A DNA stretch of 64,000 nucleotides from Asticcacaulis tiandongensis (GTDB taxonomy: Bacteria; Pseudomonadota; Alphaproteobacteria; Caulobacterales; Caulobacteraceae), in contig NZ_SSBC01000010.1 in NCBI RefSeq assembly GCF_006475605.1, positions 806,001-870,000 of the forward strand. Reading direction: 5' to 3'. Position 1 is the first letter of the stretch; each line of letters begins with the position of its first letter. Under the pieces are notes generated by a model that saw only the letters and a list, made by a program, of their open reading frames with translations, did not search any database and was not told the origin of the DNA. Positions 36,458 to 45,232 of the stretch are shown here, piece by piece. Position numbers and translations under genes: made by a program.

Positions 36458-37183
36458 ATGCCCTTAAACTATGACACCCTAAGCCCGTCTCTCGGCGTGC
36501 GTGAAAACCAATTTGGCGACCCGATCGGCAAGGCAGTGCCGGACTGGAAAGGCTGTGCGCGCCTGCCGGACACGGACCTTTCAGGCCGCACCTGCCGCGT
36601 CATTCCTTATGCCATTGACCATGCTGACGACCTGTATAAGGCCTACGCACGCGATGACGGGCGCATGTGGAGCTATCTGCCCTATGGCCCCTATCAAAGC
36701 CCCTCAGACGTTCATAACGGCATCATGGACTGGCAGGACAATAAGGGCCTGCAGACCTTCACTATACTGAAAGATAACACCCCCGTGGGCCACGCCAGCT
36801 TCATGCGCTATGACCTGCATAACGGCAGTGTCGAAATCGGCGGCGTGACCTTCTCACCCTTGCTTCAGCGCTCAACCGCCGCCACCGAAGCCATGTACCT
36901 GATGATGAAACACGCCTTCGATCACGGTTTCCGCCGCTATGAATGGAAGTGCAACCAGCTGAACTGGCCCTCAAGCCACGCCGCACAGCGTCTGGGCTTT
37001 ACCTTCGAAGGCGTTTTCCGCAACGCACAGGTGGCCCGCGAAGGTCGCCGTGATACCGCCTGGTATTCCGTCATTGCCGAAGAATGGCCACAGGTACGCG
37101 CCCGCCTCGAAACCTGGCTTGATCCGGCCAATTTTGACGCCAGTGGCCAGCAAATCCGCGCCTTGAGAGACATTCCGCTCTGA
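36458..37183 (+). CDS. GNAT family N-acetyltransferase (RimJ/RimL type)
   Basis: A 241-residue acetyltransferase of the GNAT_3 type. The core [21 protein letters not shown], then [29 protein letters not shown] and the [18 protein letters not shown] segment mark the acetyl-CoA-binding fold. The RimJ/RimL-like group includes N-terminal protein and small-molecule acetyltransferases; the substrate is not evident. It is divergent from hemA (295-base gap, no strong motif seen there) and lies 79 bases before fbp. Confidence 0.88.
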   Translation: MPLNYDTLSPSLGVRENQFGDPIGKAVPDWKGCARLPDTDLSGRTCRVIPYAIDHADDLYKAYARDDGRMWSYLPYGPYQSPSDVHNGIMDWQDNKGLQTFTILKDNTPVGHASFMRYDLHNGSVEIGGVTFSPLLQRSTAATEAMYLMMKHAFDHGFRRYEWKCNQLNWPSSHAAQRLGFTFEGVFRNAQVAREGRRDTAWYSVIAEEWPQVRARLETWLDPANFDASGQQIRALRDIPL

Positions 37184-37262
37184 CATAGGTGCAATACGGG
37201 TGCAATCCTTTGGCCTTTGGTGTAAGCCTCAGCCAAATCTTTCCTCATCAGCGATAATAAAA

Positions 37263-38225
37263 ATGCCCACATATCTGCCCGCCTTCCTTGATACCCTTGA
37301 GGCTCCCGCAAGCCTTCGCCAGCTGATCATCAACATTGCCGAGGCCTGCCGCGACATTGGCCAGACGGTCAATAACAGTGCCCTCAATAATCTTCAGGGC
37401 GAACTGGCACAGGAAAACGTGCAGGGCGAAGTCCAGAAGCAACTGGATGTCATTGCCAATGACTTGATGCTTGAGCCCGCCCGCTGGGATGGCCTCGTCA
37501 GCGCGCTGGCTTCCGAAGAGATGGACACTATCTACCCGTTGCCGTCAAAAGGCGATTATCTCCTGACCTTTGATCCGATTGACGGCTCAAGCAATATCGA
37601 CGTCAACGGTCTGGTCGGCACTATTTTTTCCGTTCTGCCATCCCCCTCAGGCGAAGTGACCGAAGCCGACTTCCTGAAAGCCGGTCAGGAACAGGTGGCC
37701 GCCGGTTATGCCATCTATGGCCCGCAGACGACATTGCTGTTTACATTGGGTCAGGGTGTGCACGCCTTTACGCTTAACCGCGATACCGGTGCGTGGGTGC
37801 TGATCAACCCGTCGGTACGCCTGCCCGAATCAACCGCTGAATTTGCCATAAACATGGCTTATCAGCGCCACTGGCATCCGCCTGTACGTCGCTATGTCGA
37901 GGAATGTCTCGCCGGAAAGACCGGCCCCCGCGCTAAGGATTTCAATATGCGCTGGCTGGCCTCGATGGTTGGCGACCTGCACCGTATCCTGACGCGTGGC
38001 GGTGTTTTTGTTTACCCGACCGATACACGCAAAGGCTCTGAAAATGGCAAGCTGCGCCTGCTCTATGAGGTAGCGCCCTTTTCTTTCCTGATTGAACAGG
38101 CAGGCGGCATGGCCACCGATGGCCGCGACCGGATTCTTGATATCGTACCCCATAGCCTGCATCAGCGCACCGGCGTGGTTCTTGGGGTGCGCGAAGAGGT
38201 AGAAACGGTTAAATCATACCATTAA
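37263..38225 (+). CDS. fbp: Fructose-1,6-bisphosphatase class 1
   Basis: About 320 residues. The enzyme removes the 1-phosphate of fructose 1,6-bisphosphate in gluconeogenesis. The metal-binding motif [14 protein letters not shown] is intact, with GTIFSVL and the C-terminal [21 protein letters not shown]. The frame opens 63 bases earlier at 37200, but family length and motif position favour the ATG at 37263. Followed by a strong terminator. Confidence 0.96.
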   Translation: MPTYLPAFLDTLEAPASLRQLIINIAEACRDIGQTVNNSALNNLQGELAQENVQGEVQKQLDVIANDLMLEPARWDGLVSALASEEMDTIYPLPSKGDYLLTFDPIDGSSNIDVNGLVGTIFSVLPSPSGEVTEADFLKAGQEQVAAGYAIYGPQTTLLFTLGQGVHAFTLNRDTGAWVLINPSVRLPESTAEFAINMAYQRHWHPPVRRYVEECLAGKTGPRAKDFNMRWLASMVGDLHRILTRGGVFVYPTDTRKGSENGKLRLLYEVAPFSFLIEQAGGMATDGRDRILDIVPHSLHQRTGVVLGVREEVETVKSYH

Positions 38226-38249
38226 ATCCGTTCCACCCTACCCATAATT

Positions 38250-38280
38250 AACGCCGCATTTGCCATGCGGCGTTTTTTTT
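38250..38280 (+). terminator. Rho-independent terminator after fbp
   Basis: AACGCCGCAT at 38250-38259 pairs with ATGCGGCGTT at 38265-38274 around a five-base loop, followed by eight T in total. It ends the GNAT-fbp stretch. Confidence 0.9.
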
Positions 38281-38334
38281 GCGATTATGCGCGATTGTTA
38301 AATCTACGCGTAGCCCCCAAAAGGACACCGTACA

Positions 38335-38883
38335 ATGAGCGTTTCCTCACCTAAAGCCACTATGGACAATCCGTTTTCACAACGTGTCGACGCCTTGAGT
38401 GCGCTGGAAACAGATGAACGCAATCTCGCGTTTATCATCTATGTGCTTATGTGTTTAAGCCCGCTATCACTGGGCCTGACCGCCCTGATTGCCGTCGGAC
38501 TGGCCTATATCAAAAAGAATAATTGCTCGACCTTTGTACAGACCCATTTTCGGTATCAAATCAAAAGCTTCTGGGTCGCTTTTGTCATCTGGGCACTGGC
38601 CACCTTCATCGCCGTGCTCTGTACCGGTTTCACCATCTTCAGCTTTGCTAATCTGATCTTAAGCCAGACTGGCATCGCCAACTGGCAGACCCTGCAATTT
38701 GACCTCACCCGTCTTGATATGAGCCGCCTGTCTGTTCCGGGCATGCTGGCGATTGTTGCCGGTTTCTGCATCTCGGCAGGCCTCACCGTACTGGCAACAC
38801 TGTGGATGGTATTCGCGTCCATTCGTGGCTTTTTACGCCTTAATGATCACAAACCCATTGGCAAACGCTTCGTCAAAGCCTAG
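38335..38883 (+). CDS. DUF4870-like membrane protein
   Basis: A 182-residue membrane protein with about four hydrophobic segments (LAFIIYVLMCLSPLSLGLTALIAVGLAY, FWVAFVIWALATFIAVLCTGF, and a C-terminal pair around LAIVAGFCISAGLTVLATLWM). The pattern THFRYQIKSFW with the ending RLNDHKPIGK is typical of DUF4870-like proteins. Function unknown. It sits 30 bases before hemB on the same strand and could share its transcript. Confidence 0.78.
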   Translation: MSVSSPKATMDNPFSQRVDALSALETDERNLAFIIYVLMCLSPLSLGLTALIAVGLAYIKKNNCSTFVQTHFRYQIKSFWVAFVIWALATFIAVLCTGFTIFSFANLILSQTGIANWQTLQFDLTRLDMSRLSVPGMLAIVAGFCISAGLTVLATLWMVFASIRGFLRLNDHKPIGKRFVKA

Positions 38884-38913
38884 ATCGACCTTAAGTTTTA
38901 CGAGGTTGAGTTC

Positions 38914-39912
38914 ATGACGTTTTCCCCGATCACCGGTGCCTATCCTCTGGCCCGCCCGCGTCGTTTGCGTCAAAGTCCGTGGGTGCGCGATCTGGTGGCC
39001 GAAACACGCCTGTCGCCCGCCGACCTCATCTGGCCGATCTTTGTCCACGATAAGGATAAGGCCCGTGACCCGATTGCCTCATTGGCCGGTGTTGACCGCC
39101 TGAGCATCGCTGAGGCCGTCAAGGACGCCCGCGATGCCCGTGATCTCGGTATTCCGGCCATTGCCCTGTTCCCCAATATTGATGCCCGCCTGCGCAGTGA
39201 CGATGCAAAGGCCGCTTACGACCCTGACGGTCTGATCGCGCAAACCTGCCGCGCCATTAAGGCTGCCGTGCCGGATATTGGCCTGATCGTCGACGTCGCG
39301 CTTGATCCCTTCACCTCACATGGCCACGATGGCATCCTTGAGGGGGAACGGATACACAACGAAAAAACCATTGAAATCCTGATCCAGCAAGCCATTGTTC
39401 AGGCCGAGGCCGGTGCCGATATCGTCGCCCCGTCGGACATGATGGACGGGCGCATCGGTGAAATCCGCAAAGCCTTCGAGGCGCGCGGTCTAGGCGACAA
39501 GCTGATCATGTCCTATGCCGCCAAATACGCTTCGGCCTTTTATGGCCCCTTCCGTGATGCGGTCGGCACCAATGCTCTGAAAGGTGACAAGAAAACCTAT
39601 CAGATGGACTCAGCCAACAGCGACGAAGCCCTGCGCGAAGTGGCGATGGATATTGAAGAAGGCGCCGATATGGTTATGGTCAAGCCTGGCCTGCCCTATC
39701 TCGATATTGTTCAGCGCGTGTCCGAGACTTTCCGCGTGCCCACCTTTGTCTATCAGGTGTCCGGCGAGTATGCGATGATCAAGGCCGCCGTGGAAAAAAG
39801 CTATGCCGACCATGACAAGGCGATGTTTGAGACGCTTCTGGCGTTCAAGCGTGCCGGAGCCTCAGGCATTCTGACCTATTTTGCGCGTTACGCGGCTGAA
39901 AAGATGAAATAA
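38914..39912 (+). CDS. hemB: Delta-aminolevulinate dehydratase (porphobilinogen synthase)
   Basis: A 332-residue enzyme that joins two 5-aminolevulinate molecules to porphobilinogen. The two catalytic lysines are in SYAAKYASAFYGPFRDA and VKPGLPYLDIV. The metal site reads DVALDPFTSHGHDG with no CxCxxxC cysteines, so this is the magnesium-type, zinc-independent form. It is preceded by GAGGTTGAG in front of the ATG. It works one step after HemA, encoded nearby. Confidence 0.97.
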   Translation: MTFSPITGAYPLARPRRLRQSPWVRDLVAETRLSPADLIWPIFVHDKDKARDPIASLAGVDRLSIAEAVKDARDARDLGIPAIALFPNIDARLRSDDAKAAYDPDGLIAQTCRAIKAAVPDIGLIVDVALDPFTSHGHDGILEGERIHNEKTIEILIQQAIVQAEAGADIVAPSDMMDGRIGEIRKAFEARGLGDKLIMSYAAKYASAFYGPFRDAVGTNALKGDKKTYQMDSANSDEALREVAMDIEEGADMVMVKPGLPYLDIVQRVSETFRVPTFVYQVSGEYAMIKAAVEKSYADHDKAMFETLLAFKRAGASGILTYFARYAAEKMK

Positions 39913-40011
39913 TCATCTATGTGCACATAAAGCCAATTCCGCTTGACGTCAGCACAACCCTGCCTTTAAGTCTGCTGATAAACAACAAAGTATAAGCCAA
40001 GGCAGGGGACC

Positions 40012-41484
40012 ATGCATATTTTCAGACACCTCACTGGCGCGACTGTGCTCGCTGCCCTGTGTTTACCCCTGCCTGCTCTGTCCCAAAACTCGACTGCGAC
40101 CGGCGCGCCGTCGGATACGACGGCTGAGGTCACGATTGTCGGAAAGAAGGCCCTGCCCTCTACCGACCCCAAAGAGCTGATGATATCGCCAAACATTTCG
40201 CGATCCTGTGCCTTCATGGATGATTACAATCCAAATCAGGATGACGTGATGCTCAACTACCTTCAAAGTTTCGGACATCTGGAGTCGGAGTACAACGACG
40301 GTACGGGCCGCTTCAGGGAATCCAGTCCCTACGGCGATGTATCTCGCAATCCAAATTACCAATCAACGACAGATGTCGAAAATAGCGTAATGTCTTCGGA
40401 CGATACCGCCACGATATCTTCCTGCGGCCCTGCCGATAGAGCGTTTGCCGCCGGACGCAACTTTATTCAGCGCAACGACACCACTTTGCGCGACGCTTTT
40501 ACTGCCTTTGATGCCGAAGATTACCCTGCGGCGCTGAAACTATTTAAAGCCGCGTGGGATAAGATCGGCTATCAGAACGCTGCCTTCATGTTGGGTAAGA
40601 TGCACCTGATGGGCATGGGCACTGAAAAAAACACGCCCGAAGCCATCAAATGGTTTAAGGCCGTCGCCAATATTCCGTTTAATCCGCAAAAGGACCGTCA
40701 TGGTTTTGACCCTGAAAATCCAGACTATATGGACGTTCGGGCAGACGCTATAACGACGCTTGCGCGCATCTATATGACCGGGCATGACGTTCCCAAAGAC
40801 TCCGCAGAGGCACGCAAGTGGTATCAAAAAGCCGAATATATAGGCTTTGTCCCCGCAGGGAATACAGTCGCCAGCATGTATGAATCCGGCTACGGCGGCC
40901 CTAAAGATATTAAGCGCGCTTTTAAATCCTATGAGCAGGCGGCAAAACTGGGTTACGGCCCGGCACAATACAATCTGGGCCGACTGTATGAGGCCGGCGA
41001 TGGTGTCACCTCTGATCAAGAACTGGCCAGTGGATGGTATCAGGAGGCAGCCAAAAACGGCCACGCCGAGGCCCTGTACAAGATGGCGCATCGCTATGAT
41101 CTCGGTGAAGGCGGCTTGCCACATAATCCGGAAACGGCCCTGGTCTATTACAAGGAAGCCGCCATCAAGGGTCAGCCCGATGCCCTGAACGCCATTGGCG
41201 CTTCATTTTATTCCGGTGAAGGTCTAGACAAGGATCCCTTCGCCGCCCGCAAATGGTTTGAACAGGCCGCCTTACGCGGGCAACCTGACGCCATGTTTAA
41301 CCTTGGGGTTATGCTGATGAACGGCGAAGGCGGCAATGTTGACAACGCCATGGCCTATGTGTGGTTCAACCTTGCCAAACAAAGCGGACACGAAAACGCC
41401 GACGCGGCCTTAAAAGCGATGGAACCCAAACTCACCGTAGAAGACCGCGCCAAGGCGCAAAACCTGCTCAACCCTCAGGCTTAG
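40012..41484 (+). CDS. Secreted Sel1-repeat protein
   Basis: A 490-residue protein. The signal peptide is about residues 1-25 (ALCLPLPALSQ). The first 150 mature residues are not a recognised domain. From about residue 175, Sel1/TPR-like repeats of roughly 36 residues follow: YQNAAFMLGKMHLMGMGTEKN, GPAQYNLGRLYEAGDGV, GHAEALYKMAHRYDLGEGG, GQPDALNAIGASFYSGEG and GQPDAMFNLGVMLMNGEGG. Sel1 proteins are periplasmic or surface scaffolds in signalling and envelope processes; the partner is unknown. It converges with the NAD(P)-oxidoreductase gene (10-base gap). Confidence 0.85.
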   Translation: MHIFRHLTGATVLAALCLPLPALSQNSTATGAPSDTTAEVTIVGKKALPSTDPKELMISPNISRSCAFMDDYNPNQDDVMLNYLQSFGHLESEYNDGTGRFRESSPYGDVSRNPNYQSTTDVENSVMSSDDTATISSCGPADRAFAAGRNFIQRNDTTLRDAFTAFDAEDYPAALKLFKAAWDKIGYQNAAFMLGKMHLMGMGTEKNTPEAIKWFKAVANIPFNPQKDRHGFDPENPDYMDVRADAITTLARIYMTGHDVPKDSAEARKWYQKAEYIGFVPAGNTVASMYESGYGGPKDIKRAFKSYEQAAKLGYGPAQYNLGRLYEAGDGVTSDQELASGWYQEAAKNGHAEALYKMAHRYDLGEGGLPHNPETALVYYKEAAIKGQPDALNAIGASFYSGEGLDKDPFAARKWFEQAALRGQPDAMFNLGVMLMNGEGGNVDNAMAYVWFNLAKQSGHENADAALKAMEPKLTVEDRAKAQNLLNPQA

Positions 41485-41494
41485 AGCACCCCTC

Positions 41495-42361
41495 TTACTT
41501 AGACCTTCTGGCCTCAAGGCGGGCATGCAGGGCGGATGTATCCCAGCGTGCCCCGCCCATGGCCTGCACCTCGGAATAAAACTGATCGACCAGAGCGGCG
41601 ACCGCCAGATGCGCCCCGTTTAAGCGCGCCTCATCGAGCGCAATCCCCAGATCCTTGCGCATCCAGTCAACGGCAAAGCCGAAGTCATATTTGTCTTCGG
41701 CCATACTCGCCCAGCGGTTCGACATCTGCCATGACCCCGCCGCACCGGCTGAAATCGCCTGAAACACCAGATCAGGCGCAAGTCCCGCACTTTTGGTGAA
41801 ATGCAGCGCCTCGGCGACACCCTGAACGGCACCGGCAATGGCAATCTGATTGGCCATCTTGGCCATCTGTCCAGCCCCCGCCTCACCAATACGGATAATC
41901 GATTTGGTGTAGGGTTTTGTCAGTTCGACGATGCGCTCAAACTGCGCCGCTTCTGAGCCGACCATAATACTCAACTGGCCGCTTTCGGCACCGGCCTGAC
42001 CGCCGGACACCGGCGCATCAGCAAAATGCAGCCCCTTTTCGCGGCTGAGAACCGCCAGTTCCTGCGCCAGTCTGGCCGAGGTTGTGGTGTGATCAATAAT
42101 CAGCGCCCCCACCTTCAGTCGCGGTAAGGCGCGTGTCACCAGATCGCGCACATCCTCGTCACGCCCGACACACAAAATAAGGACATCCGCCGTTTCAACC
42201 AACGCTTCGAAATCCGCACTACAGGCAGCCCCCGAAGCCTGCGCCCACGACTCGGCCTTGGCGGGTGAGCGGTTATAGCCCACGACCTCAAAACCGGCTT
42301 TCAGCAGATGAGAAGCCATGGGCGCCCCCATGACGCCTAAGCCCGCAAACAGAATACGCAT
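41495..42361 (-). CDS. NAD(P)-dependent oxidoreductase of the 3-hydroxyisobutyrate dehydrogenase family
   Basis: About 288 residues. The Rossmann N-terminus MRILFAGLGVMGAPMASHLL, the substrate motif DAPVSGGQAGAESGQL and the catalytic-lysine segment GAGQMAKMANQ are clear. Family members oxidise 3-hydroxyisobutyrate, tartronate semialdehyde or related beta-hydroxyacids; the substrate here is not determinable. The frame extends 54 bases further upstream without support. It lies 16 bases after the flavin-reductase gene, likely one operon. Confidence 0.9.
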   Translation of the reverse strand: MRILFAGLGVMGAPMASHLLKAGFEVVGYNRSPAKAESWAQASGAACSADFEALVETADVLILCVGRDEDVRDLVTRALPRLKVGALIIDHTTTSARLAQELAVLSREKGLHFADAPVSGGQAGAESGQLSIMVGSEAAQFERIVELTKPYTKSIIRIGEAGAGQMAKMANQIAIAGAVQGVAEALHFTKSAGLAPDLVFQAISAGAAGSWQMSNRWASMAEDKYDFGFAVDWMRKDLGIALDEARLNGAHLAVAALVDQFYSEVQAMGGARWDTSALHARLEARRSK

Positions 42362-42377
42362 GGAATGCCTTTTTCTT

Positions 42378-42974
42378 TTAGGATTTAACCGGATGGGTCT
42401 GGCCGTAACGTCCACGGAAATAGGTCAGGCCATGCCCGCCAAAATGTTGCTCGGACTGGGCAAAATGTTCAACCTCACCGACAATCACCAGATGATCCCC
42501 CAGCACGCGCGTCTCATACTGGCGGCATTTCACCCAGGCCAGAGACTCATGCAGATGCAAAGGTTCGGCAGGATGCGTAAGGGTCTCATTATCTCGCACA
42601 AACGGATATTCCCGGAAAAAACGGTCTGCGAGAGGTTGCTGATCCGCCGTAAGTATATTGATACCGAAGCTTTTAGCCTCGGCAAAGATTTTATAGCGCT
42701 CGGACGTAAGCCCCAGCGACCACAGCACCAGTTTTGGCTCAAGCGACACTGACGCAAAAGAATTGATCGTCATACCCATGACCCGGTCATTGCCTTCAGG
42801 GTCCGGTGTCAGCACCGTCACCACCGCCACGCCCGTGGCAAAGGTGCCGAGCACATGACGATAGGCCAGATGATCCGTTAAGGGGCGTTCCGTCACCGGA
42901 TGGTCTGCGCTGCTCAATACGTGCCTCTTTGCCGTTTTCCATACGCACAAGGTCACAGCCTCAGGCGCGTTCAT
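42378..42974 (-). CDS. Flavin reductase family protein
   Basis: A 198-residue FMN-binding split-barrel protein. The family core LGTFATGVAVVT, then GMTINSFASVSLEPKLVLWSL, and the C-terminal FRGRYGQTHP segment are visible. Members reduce FMN or FAD for two-component monooxygenases, but no monooxygenase is adjacent. The following gene on the same strand is the 3-hydroxyisobutyrate-dehydrogenase-like gene, 16 bases away. It is divergent from motB. Confidence 0.88.
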   Translation of the reverse strand: MNAPEAVTLCVWKTAKRHVLSSADHPVTERPLTDHLAYRHVLGTFATGVAVVTVLTPDPEGNDRVMGMTINSFASVSLEPKLVLWSLGLTSERYKIFAEAKSFGINILTADQQPLADRFFREYPFVRDNETLTHPAEPLHLHESLAWVKCRQYETRVLGDHLVIVGEVEHFAQSEQHFGGHGLTYFRGRYGQTHPVKS

Positions 42975-43117
42975 ACCAATATAGGCGGCGTTTTCCCTAT
43001 TGGCTACAGAGAGATGGCCGCAAAACCATCACAGCTTGCCGAAGGCCTGCCGGTCAACCCCCTGTTAAGATTAATATTGCATAAGTTTAGCCATATAAAC
43101 CTTAAACAGAACTGCTC

Positions 43118-44020
43118 ATGGCCGCGCGCGACAATCCGATTGTCATCAAAAAAGTTAAAAAGGTCGTCGGTGGTGGGCACCACGGCGGCGCATGGAAAGT
43201 CGCCTATGCCGACTTCGTGACCGCAATGATGGCCTTCTTTCTGTTGATGTGGCTGATCAATATGACATCCCCCGAACAGAAGCGCGGTATTGCCGACTAT
43301 TTTGCACCCGCCAGCGTCTCTCAGTCGACCAGCGGTTCAGGCGGGATTCTGGGTGGCACGGCCATCGGACAGGATGGCGTGAAATCCGAAGGTTCCATGG
43401 CCTTTATCGAGCAAATGGCCCCCGAAGCCCCAAATGCGCAGGACCGCGATGGCACCGCAGCTCATAACGCCAACCTGTCGCAAACCCCCGAAGACCTGTT
43501 GCGCGAAGAACTGCAAAAGCGGGAGGAAGCCTCATTCCGGTCAGCCGCCGAATCCTTACGTCAGGCGCTTCAGGACATGCCCGAACTGACGGAGCTGTCC
43601 AAAAACATTCTTGTTGATCAGACCCCCGAGGGCCTGCGTATCCAGATCATCGATCAGGAAGGCCGACCGATGTTCCGTGCCAACGCCGCCCAGCCCAATA
43701 CCCATGCCCAGACCCTGCTGCGGGCAGTCTCTCAGGTCATCAACCAACTCCCTAACCGCGTCACCATCAGTGGCCACACCAGCGCCAGCCGAAACGCCGC
43801 CTCAGCCGATTCGGACTGGAAACTGTCTGCTGACCGCGCCAATGCCGCCCGCTCGATCCTGCAAGCCTCAGGTGTCGATCAGGATCGCATCTATCAGGTA
43901 TCCGGTAAGGCCGCCAAGGAACCGCTCTATCCCGACGACCCGACTCTGGCCGGCAACCGCCGCATTACTATCGTCCTGTTGCGTGAAGCGCCCGTTTTGC
44001 CGGATAATCCGCGCCTGTAA
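43118..44020 (+). CDS. motB: Flagellar motor stator protein MotB
   Basis: A 300-residue stator subunit. One membrane helix (about residues 29-51, AYADFVTAMMAFFLLMWLI) carries the proton-binding Asp32. A plug-like segment (MTSPEQKRGIADYFAP) follows, then a flexible region and a C-terminal OmpA/Pal peptidoglycan-binding domain (RVTISGHTSAS near 210 to GNRRITIVLLRE). MotA is not adjacent, as in Caulobacter where the two are unlinked. The upstream gap contains AT-rich sequence with TTAA repeats that only half-match a CtrA box. Confidence 0.95.
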   Translation: MAARDNPIVIKKVKKVVGGGHHGGAWKVAYADFVTAMMAFFLLMWLINMTSPEQKRGIADYFAPASVSQSTSGSGGILGGTAIGQDGVKSEGSMAFIEQMAPEAPNAQDRDGTAAHNANLSQTPEDLLREELQKREEASFRSAAESLRQALQDMPELTELSKNILVDQTPEGLRIQIIDQEGRPMFRANAAQPNTHAQTLLRAVSQVINQLPNRVTISGHTSASRNAASADSDWKLSADRANAARSILQASGVDQDRIYQVSGKAAKEPLYPDDPTLAGNRRITIVLLREAPVLPDNPRL

Positions 44021-44141
44021 CGGACTATTTATAAAAAAGACTGTTCAAAGACACTTCTCAGAAGCCCGAATTTAGGCTCTCATGGCCTGATGTCGTCAGA
44101 GCGCAGACTCGTCTCGCGGGCCATGAGGTATTTGATTTATC

Positions 44142-44870
44142 ATGAGTGAGCATTTTCCCGGACGAAAGCTCAGATATTATCTGACCATTCCGGGGCCATG
44201 TCCTTATCTGGAAGGTCAGGAAGAACGGAAGGTGTTTGTCCACCTGCCGCCGCTTGAGGCTATCAATGTCAACGACCAGCTGTCGGCCATAGGTTTCCGC
44301 CGCTCACAAAACATTGCCTATCGTCCCGCCTGTCCGGCCTGCCGCGCCTGTCAGTCGGTGCGCATCCCCGTCAAGGACTACAGCCTCACCCGCACTGACC
44401 GGCGCATCGTCAAACGCAACAGCGATCTGACCCGCCACTTCGTTGAGGCCGAAGCCACCCGCGAACATTATGAACTGCTTCAGGCCTATCTGGCCTCGCG
44501 CCACCCTGACGGCGGCATGATGGACATGACCTGGCCCGATCTGGTGGCCATGATCGAAGACACACTGGTGCGTACCCACATCATCGAATACCGGCTTGAG
44601 GGGCGTCTGGTCGGTGCGGTTCTGGTTGATGCGCTTAATGACGGCCTGTCGATGGTCTATAGCTTCTATGACCCGCAACACATGAGCCGCTCACTGGGAC
44701 GCTTCATCATCCTTGATCATATCGCTCAGGCCCAGCGCTCTGGCTATGCCTATGTTTATCTGGGTTACTGGGTCAAGAACAGCCCCAAGATGGATTACAA
44801 GGCGCGCTATAAACCTTTGGAATCCCTAACTGATTACGGCTGGTTGCCGGTACATTCCGACGACAGCTGA
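44142..44870 (+). CDS. bpt: Aspartate/glutamate leucyltransferase
   Basis: A 242-residue aminoacyl-tRNA-protein transferase of the N-end rule pathway, which adds Leu to proteins with N-terminal Asp or Glu, marking them for ClpS/ClpAP. The YRPACPACRACQSVRIPV cysteine-rich block and the C-terminal YVYLGYWVKNSPKMDYKARYKP motif are diagnostic. Length is normal. Its target adaptor ClpS is not in the window. The gene stands alone between motB and the copper module. Confidence 0.93.
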   Translation: MSEHFPGRKLRYYLTIPGPCPYLEGQEERKVFVHLPPLEAINVNDQLSAIGFRRSQNIAYRPACPACRACQSVRIPVKDYSLTRTDRRIVKRNSDLTRHFVEAEATREHYELLQAYLASRHPDGGMMDMTWPDLVAMIEDTLVRTHIIEYRLEGRLVGAVLVDALNDGLSMVYSFYDPQHMSRSLGRFIILDHIAQAQRSGYAYVYLGYWVKNSPKMDYKARYKPLESLTDYGWLPVHSDDS

Positions 44871-44917
44871 CCTGCTGCGTCAAAACGACCGGTTGCCTTT
44901 TGCGCCTTAACGGCCCA

Positions 44918-44936
44918 TATACCCCCCAAGGGTATA
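44918..44936. promoter_or_regulatory. CsoR operator overlapping a -10 element
   Basis: TATACCC at 44918-44924 and GGGTATA at 44930-44936 form the inverted repeat typical of CsoR sites (GC-rich centre between ATACC and GGTAT). TATAAT at 44933-44938 lies at its right edge, so repressor binding would block the promoter. It is 17 bases before csoR. Confidence 0.8.
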
Positions 44937-44952
44937 ATCAGGAGCCGTTATC

Positions 44953-45222
44953 TTGGCCGCACATCCGTCTCATAAATCCCAGCTTTCGCGTCTGAACCGC
45001 GCCTCAGGGCAAATCGACGGCATCAAACGTATGATCGAGGAAGACCGCTACTGTGTCGATATTCTGACGCAGCTTAAGGCCGTGCGCAGCGCGTTGAAAA
45101 CCATCGAGCTTTCGGTGCTTGAAACCCACATGCACGCCTGCCTGAAACAGTCAGGCCATGACGATGCCCAGCGCGATCAGAAGATCGAAGAAATCCTGTC
45201 GCTCCTCAGAAAATACGAATAG
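44953..45222 (+). CDS. csoR: Copper-sensing transcriptional repressor CsoR
   Basis: An 89-residue helical repressor. The copper-binding triad is visible as Cys34 (in RYCVDIL), His59 and Cys63 (in ETHMHAC), the x-Cys-His-x3-Cys pattern that separates CsoR from nickel RcnR and formaldehyde FrmR. The start is TTG, preceded by AGGAG eight bases upstream. Its operator lies in front. copA follows ten bases after the stop, so the repressor should control its own operon and release it on copper. Confidence 0.92.
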   Translation: MAAHPSHKSQLSRLNRASGQIDGIKRMIEEDRYCVDILTQLKAVRSALKTIELSVLETHMHACLKQSGHDDAQRDQKIEEILSLLRKYE

Positions 45223-45232
45223 GCCCGTCCTG

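Noticed and set aside
43068-43117. CtrA box upstream of motB
   Set aside because: TTAA at 43071 is followed after seven bases by TAAG, only a half match.
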